64,000 bases of DNA from positions 1,798,001-1,862,000 of the forward strand of contig JAHRBS010000003.1 in the NCBI GenBank assembly GCA_024305745.1. Direction: 5' to 3'. The notes beneath the pieces were generated by a model. It did not search any database. It was given only the letters and a program-made list of their open reading frames with translations, and was not told where the DNA came from. Each line of letters begins with the position of its first letter. The stretch's first letter is position 1. Of this stretch, positions 10,866 through 21,499 are shown piece by piece. This DNA comes from Polyporus tsugae. Taxonomy: Eukaryota; Basidiomycota; Agaricomycetes; Polyporales; Polyporaceae. Position numbers and translations under genes: made by a program.

Positions 10866-13553
10866 CGGGGACTGGCCGTAACATCTGATCCATATGTACT
10901 AGTAGTGTAAACCACCTAGAGGAGTCATTTGTACCCAAATCGAGTTATGTGTACCTCGCTTTGTCACGCAGACAGCAACAGTCACTCAATTTGAAACTCA
11001 CCCTCAGGCAAGGTATGTATGAAATCCAGTCAGAAGGGCTCATGGACTGTGGAGCCTACTCAAGTTTTGCACACTATCGGTTTGTGCAGGAACATGGCCT
11101 ATAGCTATGACACCTCTCACGAGAAATACGAGTATTCAATGCCGACACAACGGAGAACAAGAAGGGCTTAATTACTTACTATGTCCGGTGCCTCGTCACA
11201 ATCGAGAAACACACTAGTTGGCAGTCCTTCCTGGTCACAGATATAGGAAACCGGGATATCATCATTGGCATGACATTCCTTCGGGAACACAACCCTGAAG
11301 TCGACTGGAAGGCTGGTCAAGTAGAGTTTACACAGTGCCCTCACACTTGCCTGCCTAGGTCAGTTTCAGTGCAGGAAGAGGAAGTATGAACGGTAGATGA
11401 ACCCCGACTAGAGGAGTTTGCACGTGATAACTATGGCCAACTAGATCTTGAACTCTGGGATAGTATGGAACGGTTTGTGCATTGGATGCAGTTTTCCAAT
11501 GACCCTGATGCCCACGCTCTGCGAACACGGATCGAGGAGAAGAAGGAAGGAACACCGGTGCCCGGGAGCCAAGATAAAGACTACTGGTCTAATCATGTAC
11601 CACCCTATTACTACCAGTATGGTGATGTGTTTTCCAAGACAGCTTCAGAACGGATGCCAACTCGCAAGCCCTACGACCACCCCATTGAACTTGTGGAAGG
11701 TGCTGCACCACCAAAGCTGGCAAAGCTCTACCCACTCAACCCACAAGAACGGAACTCCCTGGATGGGTGGATTGATGAACAGGAAGCCAAGGGATACATT
11801 CGAAGGTCGAAGAGCCCAGCCGCGGCTCCTGTCTTCTTTGTCAAAAAGAAGGATGGCAGTCCACGTTTAGTACAAGACTATCGGGCCCTCAACGCCGTCA
11901 CGAAGAAGGACAAGTTTCCCATACCACGGATCCCCGACCTCATCGACCGTTTGTCTCAGTCATCCATCTTCACCTCTCTGGACCTGAGGTGGGGGTACAA
12001 CAATGTCCGTATACGAGAAGGAGATGAGGAGAAGGCAGTGTTTATCACTCACCATGGTCTGTACAAGCCAACGGTGATGACATTTGGTCTCTGTAATGCC
12101 CCAAGCACCTTCCAAGCTATGATGAACGAGATCCTCAAGGAGGAGATTGCTACGGGACATGTGGTAGTTTACATTGACAATATCCTCATCTTTACGGACG
12201 ACCTCACACTCCATCGGCAACTTACAGAACAGGTACTTCAGAAGCTACGAGCAAATGACCTCTTCATCAAGCCTGAAAAGTGCAAGTTTGAACAACAATC
12301 GGTCGAGTTCCTTGGGTTGATCATCTCAAAGGATTCCATCACCATGGACCCAACCAAGGTGGAAGGCGTGAAGAACTGGCCAACACCTACCAAAGTCAAG
12401 CATGTACAGGCTTTCCTCGGTCTTGCCAATTTCTACTGGTGTTTCATCAAGGACTTCTCAAAGATAGCTCGCCCACTCACGGTGCTCACGTGCAAGGACG
12501 CACCTTGGCAGTGGGGAGAGGACTAGGAAAATGCCTTCCAGAGCCTCAAGACTGCCTTCACCACTGCTCCAATCCTGCAAATTCCCAACGACACTGCACC
12601 ATTCTGTCTGGAAATGGACTCATCTGACTTTGCCACAGGGGCAGTACTGGAACAGCTGGGTGAAGACAAACTGTGGCACCCAGTAGCATTCTACTCCAAG
12701 TCTCTGAATGAGCATGAACGCAACTATGAGATCTATGACAAGGAGTTACTGGCCATCATATGTGCTTTGGAGGAATATCGCCACTACCTGGAGGGACACC
12801 CTGAACTGGTCGAGATCTGGTCGGACCACCTTAACCTCACCTATTTCCGGCAGGCCCAAAAACTCACTCGTCGCCAAGCTTGCTGGAGTTTGTTTCTTTC
12901 CCGTTTCAACTTCAACCTACGACACTGACCCGGCAAGACAATGCTTCATGCTGACCCTCTGTCCAGGAGGCCAGATCATGAGAAGGGGGTAAGCAGCGAC
13001 AATGACGATTGAATGCTGCTGAAACCGGAGTTTTTCACCATCAAAGCCATGCAAACCACCCACGCCTCTGAAGTCAATGACAAGCAACTACTGGACAAGA
13101 TCAAGAAGGCGCTCAAAGATGACACAATGACCAAGGATTACAAGGCTCTGCTCAATAGCGGCCCTCGGGAGTTTGGAAAGCCACTGCAAGAATGGAACTT
13201 CGAGAATGGTCTCCTGCTCTATAGGGGAAAGGTCTATGTCCCGAAGGACCAGGAACTACGACTGGAGCTACTCAAACTCCACCATGACACCACACTCGCT
13301 GGACATCCTGGCCGATGGAAGACCCAGGAACTTATCAGCCGCAACTACTGGTGGCCCGGAATGTCAGTCCATGTCAAGAAGTATGTCAAGGGGTGTGATA
13401 CATGCCAGCAGAACAAGGCCTCACGAAACCCTCCATTTGGCCTGCTACAGCCAAATGAAGTCCCAGCTGGACCATGGGAAATGTGGAGCATTGACCTCAT
13501 CACCTAGCTACCTGAGTCCTGCGACAGACACGGCAACATCTACACAGCCATTG
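10866..13553 (+). pseudogene. Pol of gypsy element B-1 (protease, RT, RNase H, integrase N-terminus)
   Basis: The reading frames resolve into protease (LMDCGAYSSF, DIIIGMTFLREHNPEVDW at about 11030-11340), reverse transcriptase (SPAAAPVFFVKKKDGSPRLV, SIFTSLDLRWGYNNVRI, VVYIDNILIFTDD), RNase H (EMDSSDFATGAVLEQLGED, NYEIYDKELLAII) and the integrase zinc-binding HHCC segment (HHDTTLAGHPGRWKTQEL, NYWWPGM, CDTCQQNKA). Stops include a TAG at 12524-12526 and a TGA at 12926-12928. The protease Asp-Ser-Gly is Asp-Cys-Gly, and the RT box is YIDN. The integrase catalytic core is cut off at 13553 by the 5' LTR of A-1. Not functional. Confidence 0.85.
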
Positions 13554-13999
13554 TGTCATGAACGTTCCATTCGGCACCTGCTACCAGCGCCTTAGTTTCC
13601 TTTTCTGGACAATCTACTTCTCACGTCGTACTTATTGTTCTCCATTGCATTGTATCTCGTCCTTTTTTCTTTAGCACAATAGCTCCTTATTGTCTGTCGT
13701 CGCTATTGTTCCATTCCCATTGTTCACCCGTGTCCATAGTTACCTATTGTCTCCGGGTTCTCATTGTCCTCTATACGTATATAAGGACCTGTACTTCGCT
13801 GCCTGGAGACCTCAGTTTTGACCTCTTGTCTCCAGGTAAGCCTCGCTGTATTTTGCTTGTAGACACCTACTTACTCAATACATCTTGTCTCCAGCCCTGA
13901 CCGTTGAGCCTTGCTCCGCTCTCACTGCACAAGTGCTCATCGACGCCCTTGCTCGTCTTGTAAGTCTCCCTGGTCCTTACTCGACGGCCAGTCATAACA
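13554..13999 (+). repeat. 5' LTR of A-1 (subtype I)
   Basis: TGTCATGAACG...GTCATAACA. U3 holds eight ATTGT/ACAAT pentamers between 13634 and 13767. The TATA box TATATAA is at 13778. The predicted RNA start is AGTTTTGACCT (13814-13824). Subtype I is recognised by CCATTCCCATTGTTCACCCG in U3 and CTATACGTATATAAGG at the promoter. Confidence 0.92.
13634..13824 (+). promoter_or_regulatory. U3 pentamer array and core promoter of family A
   Basis: ATTGT (or ACAAT) starts at 13634, 13649, 13676, 13689, 13705, 13719, 13746 and 13763. Spacings are 13-17 bp or about twice that. A TATA box follows at 13778 and the predicted start at 13814. ATTGT/ACAAT is the core recognised by HMG-box factors, so a host HMG regulator is a plausible but unproven ligand. 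Confidence 0.5.
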
Positions 14000-14001
14000 T
14001 T

Positions 14002-14012
14002 AGGTCAAAACT
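14002..14012 (+). promoter_or_regulatory. Self-priming primer-binding site of family A
   Basis: AGGTCAAAACT lies two bases after the LTR end and is the exact reverse complement of AGTTTTGACCT at 13814-13824, 36 bp downstream of the TATA box. This matches the Tf1 self-priming arrangement. The site is also present next to the A-2 5' LTR (about 39441-39451, minus strand). Confidence 0.75.
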
Positions 14013-14395
14013 ACTTCACGAGCACCGGCGTACCCACACCCTTTCCCTTTTCCCCTCGTACGATACGCACTCTTGACCCTCTGTGTTGGCCTAGCGTAGT
14101 GCACGCTCTAGTCACACCATCGGACGTGGTCTTGATTCAACTTGAGGCTTGCCACTTTCAGTGGTACAGTGTGCGGAAAGCTCCTAATCCGAGACCCCAG
14201 CACTGACAGAAGTGGTCCGCCTCACAGCGTGGGAGGCTAGAGAAAGGCGGCGAAACAAAGCCAAGGCAGGACACCCCTGGGCCCGTGTCCCTTGAGGTTA
14301 AGACACAGCAATAGGCTGAGGAGGCTGAGCAGACAGTGTTGGGTTGTGCACCAGCCGTCCGTCGTTCCTAGATAGGAAGCGAGACACTTCATCCT

Positions 14396-15573
14396 GGCTT
14401 GTAAAGAGTTCGCGCACACCTTTCACCCCATTGAAGTTCAGGATGAAAACTGGGATAAGGACAAGAAACGGTGGTCTGTCTGTGTAACACAACTGTGTCC
14501 ACACCGGAGCCGTACTTGGAGACCTATTCCTGAGGCAGTCAAAGATCTTGCACCTCGACTCATCACTACCAAAGACCAACCAGCCCTTATCCTTGCACAC
14601 ATCGCCAGACCCCCTACACCTGCCTTTCGTGACCCCGAATGTCCGCCTCTTCACCAAGGAAACTGTTGTCCTCAACACCCCGAGTAGTCCCTTGCCCATA
14701 CCAAGTCCCTCTCCACCCTCATCGCCCGCTCCCACCATGGCCACGCCCGCCCCCTTCGATGTTTCCAAACTCCTCTCTCAAATTGCCCCTCGCGAGTATG
14801 ATGGAAAACTTGCGCAGGAAGGGCTTCGCTTTGTAGCTAATGCCCGCATCTACTACAATCTTCTCGAGGCGCAAGGTGTCACGCACGAGATCCGCTGGAT
14901 CACGATCCTCAACAAGTTGACCAGTGGTGCTGCTGAATGGGCCAGTCCATACATTGTCATGGTGGCCAGCGGCAATGTTGCGTGGTCGGACTTTGCGGCC
15001 TTCGAAGGATCATTCAAGGTGCACTTCTGTGCTGCGAATGACGAGGAAGCGGCCGTCGCAGAACTCGGCAAAGTCTGCAAGGCTTCGCATCGGCTTGGCA
15101 CCGTCAAGGACTATACCAGTCAGTTCAATGCCATCGCTGCTCGCACCAGGTTCGGTGACACGGACAAGCGCAAATGGTACCGCACGGTGCTCCCTTACAA
15201 GATCGAGGATGCCTTTGCGACCATAGCACATGACATCTCGGACTTCGCCAAGATCCAGAAAGTCGCGCTGCAGATGGACCAGCAACTTGCCGTGCGCAAG
15301 GAGGAACAGCTGAAGCAATTTGGATAGAAGAAGAAGGGCGAAAAGGCAGCCGCCTCCAGTTCGGGCAAGAAGAAGTTCGATGGAGAGTGCTGGAACTGCA
15401 GTGAGAAAGGACATCCCGCGTGGCACTGCCCAAAGCCCAAGGTCGAGGGCCAACGGGCTGCCTCTTCTTCCTCATCCAGTACCGACGAGCTCACAACACT
15501 CAAGGCCCAGCTCAAGGCAATGGAGGAGAAGATCGCCACCCTTACGGTGGTCGATAAGAAAGAGGGTTTTTGA
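14396..15573 (+). pseudogene. Gag of A-1
   Basis: The N-terminal Cys/His module (ACKEFAHTFH ... CPHRSRTW) lies at about 14396-14500, out of frame with the rest; a deletion relative to A-3 shifts the frame. The main frame from 14548 (likely protein start MATPAPFDVSKLL at 14737) carries the capsid-type core: SQIAPREYDGKLAQEG, LTSGAAEWASPYIV, AARTRFGD. A TAG at 15325-15327 separates this from the CCHC knuckle (CWNCSEKGHPAWHC at about 15390) and the coiled C-terminus ending EGF-stop at 15571. The same TAG is in A-2 and A-3. Gag normally builds the particle and its knuckle binds RNA. Confidence 0.8.
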
Positions 15574-15608
15574 TTAGAACTGCATTGGATGCTGCGCGTG
15601 CTGGTTCT
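15564..15608 (+). promoter_or_regulatory. Gag-Pol -1 ribosomal frameshift signal
   Basis: The heptamer G GGT TTT (15564-15570) fits X XXY YYZ in the gag frame and is followed at once by the gag stop TGA. Slipping back one base enters the pol frame exactly at 15570. Five bases further on, AGAAC (15576-15580) and GCA (15582-15584) can pair with TGC (15599-15601) and GTTCT (15604-15608), giving a stem at the usual spacing. The heptamer and stem are conserved at 37682-37688 and 62287-62293 (minus strand). Confidence 0.75.
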
Positions 15609-18600
15609 TGTAGTAATAGTCAATTTTCTGTACTGGGTTCGTCGTTTGTATATGAAGTAAATCATGATGATCAACACTTTCATATACCGGTACGGTTAAT
15701 TGGCAAGCAGCAACATAAGGACATTGTAGCTATGGTAGATAGCGGTGCTACTACTAAGTTCCTACATAGACGATTTGTAGAACAGAATAGGGTTACGACG
15801 AGGAAGTTGGCAAGGCCAATTCCTCTGTACAACATCGACGGTTCAGAAAACCGTGATGGTACAATCACAGAGGTTGCCATGTTGGATATGGCAATCGGAG
15901 ACCACAGGGAGAAGGTGGTCTTTGTAGTGACAGGTATAGGAGAAGAGGATGTCATCATCGGCCTGGACTGGCTACATGAGCACAACCCTGAAGTAGACTG
16001 GGAACGTGGCTCACTACACCTGTCAAGATGTCCAGAGATATGCCTGGCTAACCAGAGAACCTCTGAACCTGTCGAGACCAAAGCGCATGATACAGAGGTA
16101 CGGCTTACGGCGCGCCATGGTCCTCGACGGGCAAAGAAGGTTAGGAAGGTTGGAAGGGTGTGTGCGGCTGTGATGACTGAGGAGAAGGAGGAGAATAGGC
16201 CCTGGCCGCCAGGATTCCTGCCGTGGTGGGATGGAACTGAGACGTCTCTTCTCGATGCATGGGAGGATGGACAACACCTTTATGGTGCTCCGCAACTGTT
16301 TGCTTCAGCGACGTACACATATTCGCAACAACTCGCTGAGCAAGAGTACCAGAAGAAGGAAGTCCGCCCCGTCAAAGAGATCGTACCCGAGCACTATCAC
16401 GAATACTTGCATGTGTTCTCGAAAGAGGTGTCCGAATATTTGCCAGAACACGGACCCTATGACCATGTGATAGAGCTCGTGCCCGATGCAAAGATGTTCC
16501 ATTCCCGTTTGTACCCCCTATTGCCCAGTGAACAAGGAGAGCTTGACAAGTTTCTCACTGAGAACTTGGCCAAAGGCTATATTCAAGAGTTGAAGTCACC
16601 AATGTCATCGCCGTTCTTCTTTGTCAAGAAGAAGGATGGTAGCCTACGTCCAGTCCAGGACTATCGGCAACTCAACGAGATCACCATTAAGAACCGTTAC
16701 CCGCTACTGTTGGTATTGGATCTGATGAATTGACTCAAGAAGGCCAAGTACTTCACAAAGCTCAATATTCGCTGGGGATACAACAATGTGCGGGTTAAGG
16801 CCGGCGATGAGTGGAAGGCTGCCTTTGTGACCAATCGAGGGCTGTTCGAGCCGAATGTTATGTTCTTTGGGCTAGCCAATTCACTTAGCACATTCTCTGC
16901 ACCCATGAATGACATCTTCAAGGACCTCATCATACTCGGCAAAGTCACTATCTACCTCGACAACATCCTCATATTCACCGACAGTCTCTAGGAACACTGC
17001 ACATTGGTGCGCGAGGTTCTGAAATGTCTTAAGGAGAACGACCTGTTCTGCAAGCCAGAGAAGTGCGAGTTCGAACAGCCTAAGGTGGAATACCTCGGCG
17101 TACTCATCTCGGAGAAGTGCGTAGAGATGGACCCGGTGAAGGTGAAGGGTATCGCAGATTGGCCGGTCCCTCAGAATGCCACAGACGTACGGAAGTTCCG
17201 CAGTTTTGCAAACTTCTATCGGCGGTTCATAAAGGACTTTAGTGTCATCTGCAAACCCTTGGATTGCCTCACGGGCAATGCGCCATGGCAATGGGGAGAC
17301 AAAGAGCAGTCTGCCTTTGACGAACTCAAGTGCTGCTTCACCAGAAGCCCTGTCCTGACGATCTATGATCCAGACCGCGACACCCGCATCAAAGTGGACG
17401 CATCTGGCTTCACTACGGGCGCAGTTCTGTCTCAGGAGGGGGAAGACGGCAAATGGCACCCCATCGCTTTTCACTCCGAGTTGATGAACGACGCTGAACG
17501 CAACTATGAGATCTACGACAAGGAGATGCTTGCCATCATTCGTGCCCTGCAGGCCTGGTGTCACTATCTCGAGGGTCTCCCCAGTGTGTTCGAGATCCAG
17601 TCGGACCGCAAGGACCTCGAGTATTGGCACACAGCACAGAACCCCACGCGCAGGCAGGCATGATGGGCTCTGTACCTGTCACGATTTGACTTTGTCATCT
17701 CGCACAAGCCTGGGACATCTAATGGTAGGGCCGATGCACTGTCGAGACGGCCCAACCACCAGCACGAGGATGCAGATGGCAATCTCAGTCGAGTCTTGTT
17801 GCAGCCAGAACGATTCTGAGTATTGGCAGCCAAGAGAGGGCATCTATCGGTGGTTCTAGAGAAGGCACTGCTTTGATGCATCTGCGAGTGCAGAGAGCGC
17901 GAGCAGGAGGTCATGGAGGCACTCAGTAAACTGGACAAACTTGGACCAGTGCATCTTCAGAATGACTTGGTGGACTGGAACAGTGAGCAAGGCCTGCTAC
18001 TGTACCGAGGCAAAGTCTATGTCCCCAAGGACGACGCACTGCATGCTGAGATTGTACACATCCACCACGACCTCCCGCCTGCCGGACACCCTGGGCAGTC
18101 GAAGACATTGGAGTTGGTCACGCGAAACTACTGGTGGCCAGGCATGGCAAAGTTCATTAAGGATTACATTGAGACCTGCGACACTTGTCGCCGCGGCAAG
18201 GGTTTGCATGCCAAACCGCATGGTCCTCTTCAACCAAACAAAATCCCTGATGGCCCAGGCCAGGTTGTGACGTGCGACTTCATCACTGGACTCCCAGAGG
18301 TGGACGGATACAACGCGCTTCAGCTCATTGCTGATTGGCATGGAAAGATAATACATCTTATTCCTTGCACCGAGGAGATCGACACAGAAGGAGCTGCTGA
18401 CAACTTCATCCGAGAACATTTTCGTCTTCACGGGCTGCCATGGAAGATCATCTCTGATCGTGGGCCCCAGTTCTCAAGCAAGCTCTTCCGCGCTGTACTC
18501 AAGGGACTCAGCATAGAAAGCGCAATGTCCACAGCCTACCACCCACAGACAGATGGGCAATCGTAACGATGGAACCAGGAGATAGAGGCGTACCTTTGTA

Positions 18601-19337
18601 TGTTCTACTCACGGTGCCGCAATGACTGGGTCACGTGGCTGCCGATTGCAGAGTTTGCCTTTAACTTGCACCAGCACTTGTCAATGGGTTATTCGCTGTT
18701 CTACCTCATGTACGGCTACGAACCCCAGTTCCACATTCCGATGTTGCCTATGGCGGTGCCTGCAGCTGATGAACGCTGGGAGGAGTTGCGACAGGTGCAA
18801 GAGGATGCAACCGCAGCCTTAACTCTAGCAGCTGAGCGGATGAAGGAGTACTATGATTGGTATGTCCATGATGCTCCAGAGTTCAAGGAAGGCCAGAAGG
18901 TGTGGCTCGACACGAGGAACTTCCGTGTTCCTGGAGTCTCTTGGAAACTGGTCGATCGGTACGCTGGCCCGTATCCAGTTGTACGCAAGGTGGGCAATCT
19001 GGCTTACAAGCTCAGACTCCCCAAGGACCTTGTAATCCATCCAGTATTCCACTTTTCTCTCTTGCTTCCACACAAGGAGAGTCGACTCCCTGGTCATCAC
19101 CCAGCAGAGCCAGCGACAAATGAAGTGGAGGGGGAGGAGGAGTACAAAGTGGAGGAAGTGTTGGAGTCACGGCGGTATAGGCGGTGGAAGAAACTGCGGT
19201 GCCTCATACACTGGAAGGGTTGGGGCCCTGAACACGACAGTTGGGAGGATGCAGTGGACCTTACAAATGTGCCGCAACTTGTGCAGAGATTCCATTCAAT
19301 GCACACAGAGGTGCCTGGTCCTCTCAAGAAGACTTAG
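15567..19337 (+). pseudogene. Pol of A-1 (protease, RT, RNase H, integrase, chromodomain)
   Basis: Protease: DSGATTKFLHRRF at about 15738, with IIGLDWLHEHNPEVDW. RT: SPFFFVKKKDGSLRPVQDYR, YLDNILIFTDSL (YLDD expected). RNase H: KVDASGFTTGAVLSQEGEDG, NYEIYDKEMLAII. Integrase: HHDLPPAGHPGQSKTLEL, NYWWPGM, CDTCRRG, CDFITGLPEVDGYNAL, SDRGPQFSSKLF. Chromodomain: EVEEVLESRRYRRWKKL...HWKGWGPEHDSW. Stops: TGA 16731, TAG 16989, TGA 17661, two TGA near 17817 and 17874, and TAA 18564. The TAA removes the catalytic Glu of the integrase DDE triad (DGQS*RWNQE; DGQLEQWNQE in A-3). Not functional as it stands. Confidence 0.88.
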
Positions 19338-19368
19338 TCGTGAAGGCACAACCCTTAGGAGGGGGTAT

Positions 19369-19813
19369 TGTCATGAATGTTCCGTTCAGCGCCTGCTACC
19401 AGCGCCTTAGTTTCCTTTTCCGGACAATCTACTTCTCACATTGTACTTATTGTTCTCCATTGCATTATATCTCGTTCTTTCTTTGTTAGCACAATAGCTC
19501 CTTATTGTCCATCATCGCTACTGTTACGTTCTTATGGTTCTCTTATAAGCATAGTCACCTATTGTCCCAGTTTCCCATTGTCCTCTGTATATGCTTAAGG
19601 ACCTGTACTTTGCTCCCTGGAGACCTCAGTTTTGACCTCTTGTCTCCAGGTAAGCCTCGCTGTATTTCGCTCGTAGACACCTACTTACTCAATACATCTT
19701 GTCTCCAACGCTGACCATTAAGCCTGGCTCCGCTCTTGCTGCACAAGTGCTCGTCGACGCCCTTGCTCATCTTGTAAGGCTCCCTGGTCCTTACTCGATG
19801 GCCAGTCGTAACA
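19369..19813 (+). repeat. 3' LTR of A-1 (subtype II)
   Basis: TGTCATGAATG...CAGTCGTAACA, preceded by the polypurine tract AGGAGGGGGTAT. U3 differs clearly from the 5' LTR: it reads GTTCTTATGGTTCTCTTATAAGC, and TATGCTTAAGG replaces the TATA box. It therefore belongs to a second subtype with no good TATA at that position. Confidence 0.92.
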
Positions 19814-19915
19814 GCGCCTGCTACCAGCGCCTTAGTTTCCTTTTTTGGATGATCTACTTCTCACGTCATACTTATTGTTCTCTGTTGCATTGTATCTCGT
19901 CCTTTGTTCCTTAGC
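19814..19915 (+). repeat. Internal fragment of a family-A LTR
   Basis: GCGCCTGCTACCAGCGCC...CCTTAGC corresponds to about LTR positions 20-120. It lies between the A-1 3' LTR and an inverted LTR and forms the spacer of that inverted pair. Confidence 0.8.
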
Positions 19916-20360
19916 TGTTACGACTGGCCATCGAGTAAGGACCAGGGAGCCTTACAAGATGAGCAAGGGCGTCGACGAGCACTTGTGCAGCAAGAGCGGA
20001 GCCAGGCTTAATGGTCAGCGTTGGAGACAAGATGTATTGAGTAAGTAGGTGTCTACGAGCGAAATACAGCGAGGCTTACCTGGAGACAAGAGGTCAAAAC
20101 TGAGGTCTCCAGGGAGCAAAGTACAGGTCCTTAAGCATATACAGAGGACAATGGGAAACTGGGACAATAGGTGACTATGCTTATAAGAGAACCATAAGAA
20201 CGTAACAGTAGCGATGATGGACAATAAGGAGCTATTGTGCTAACAAAGAAAGAACGAGATATAATGCAATGGAGAACAATAAGTACAATGTGAGAAGTAG
20301 ATTGTCTGGAAAAGGAAACTAAGATGCTGGGTATAGGCGCCAAATGGGCCGTTTGTAACA
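19916..20360 (-). repeat. Isolated family-A LTR, inverted relative to the A-1 3' LTR
   Basis: 445 bp; minus strand begins TGTTACAAACGGCCCATTTGG and ends GTCGTAACA. From CTTAGTTTCC onward it is nearly identical to the A-1 3' LTR; even the 69-residue chance frame across U3 is the same in both. The first about 45 bp are a different variant. No flanking duplication is visible (TTAGC / GGATT). Confidence 0.88.
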
Positions 20361-20461
20361 GGATTTGATGATAAAAGACGTGATGGGGGGGGAACCGGGG
20401 GTGGCAAAGGAGAGCGAGGACGAGCGGTTTGAGGGCACTTGCCACCCGTCCTGCCTGTCCT

Positions 20462-21475
20462 TCAGGCGTACGTGCACTTGGACTGGCCATGGTCTGCGGC
20501 ACCACAACCTGTGCACCTGTGCACCCTATTGCGCTGACAAGAGGAGGGGCAGTTCCCCTCGTTGAAATTGCGACAGGTGTCAGCATCACAGGGCTTGCCA
20601 GCACCACCGAACACAGACTTCCCTGTACCGGATGCGCCGCACGATCGGTCCCGTCCAATAAGGTGCTCCACCTGAAGGGCAGTGTTGATTGATGCCCAGC
20701 CAGAGTAGTCGCCCCGGAGCATATCGCGGCACCGTTTGTAGTGGAAGGCGAAGTGGTAGGCCACAATGGCTGACCACTGATAGTCCTGGGAGAACTGAAC
20801 AAGGTGCACGAGGTATGCTGAGGTGCTAGATGTCACCTGATAGAGTGCTTCTTTTGGTCCGCCGGTGGCTGTAAAGCCGGCAAGGACATTGAAGTATGTG
20901 CTCAGGGGGACGTAGAGCGAATAGAAGGTGGGGTAGTCCCGGGGTGCTTGATTGTGCACCGAGACTACACCGCTGCTCAAATCAAGGATCTGCTGTTGAA
21001 TGTGATCCTTGTAGCAAGGATCCAGCTTCGACAGATCGCCGGGCTTAAACTTGTGCCACGCGATCTCCAGCAGAACTGACCCTTTGATCTCGGGAAAGAG
21101 GTCTAAGAGGGACATACCAGCTGGGGCAGGCTGAGCTGATGTGAACGTGAATTACAGGAATGACACTGTGTTGACTGGGACCGCGGCTGCAGGAGCTCGC
21201 ATGGGCATGACACCGAGCGTGTTTCCGCCAAGAACAGCGAAGAGTGCCTGCACTTGCTCGGGCGTGAAGGAGACCTGACCGCTGGTGGCAGCGTTGAGGA
21301 GTGCCATGGTGGCAGCACCGGATGACCCAGTGGTGCCGTCTGGTGGCATGCCATTGGCTGGCTGCACACCGCTGGTGCCACCAAGCTGGGCACTTGAGGA
21401 GGAGCGGGGGGGCTTCGCCAGAAGGCATGTTGAGGTTGTCTGAGAGTTCGGGAGCAGAGTGGCATGCAACAGCAA
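20462..21475 (-). pseudogene. Unrecognised mobile-element-like ORF with Cys/His-rich C-terminus
   Basis: The 217-codon frame 20462-21115 begins MSLLDLFPEIKGSVLLEIAW and ends in a Cys/His cluster: CRNFNEGNCPSSC, then HRCTGCGAADHGQSKC. This resembles a CCCH-like finger followed by a CCHC-like knuckle. Upstream, 21152-21475 is open in another frame (VSFTPEQVQALFAVLGG), so the N-terminus is separated by a frameshift or an unrecognised intron. The Cys/His tail and the repeat-rich setting suggest a Gag-like or nucleic-acid-binding protein of a mobile element. I do not recognise the family. Confidence 0.45.
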
Positions 21476-21499
21476 ACATCTGTCAGGACCGCAAAGAGG

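Larger units (their letters stand above)
13554..19813 (+). mobile_element. Ty3/gypsy chromovirus A-1, full length but mutated
   Basis: A complete 6,260-bp LTR-gag-pol-LTR unit with order Gag, protease, RT, RNase H, integrase, chromodomain. The LTRs (446 and 445 bp) belong to different sequence subtypes, and no target-site duplication is visible: left flank CCATTG, right flank an LTR fragment. The unit was therefore probably assembled or altered by recombination after insertion. At least seven nonsense codons lie in gag-pol, so it is not autonomous. Confidence 0.9.

Noticed and set aside
19505..19714. 69-codon frame across family-A LTRs, repeated at many sites
   Set aside because: It lies in LTR U3/R and recurs only because the LTR recurs. 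Frame and start vary between copies, so it is not a gene.
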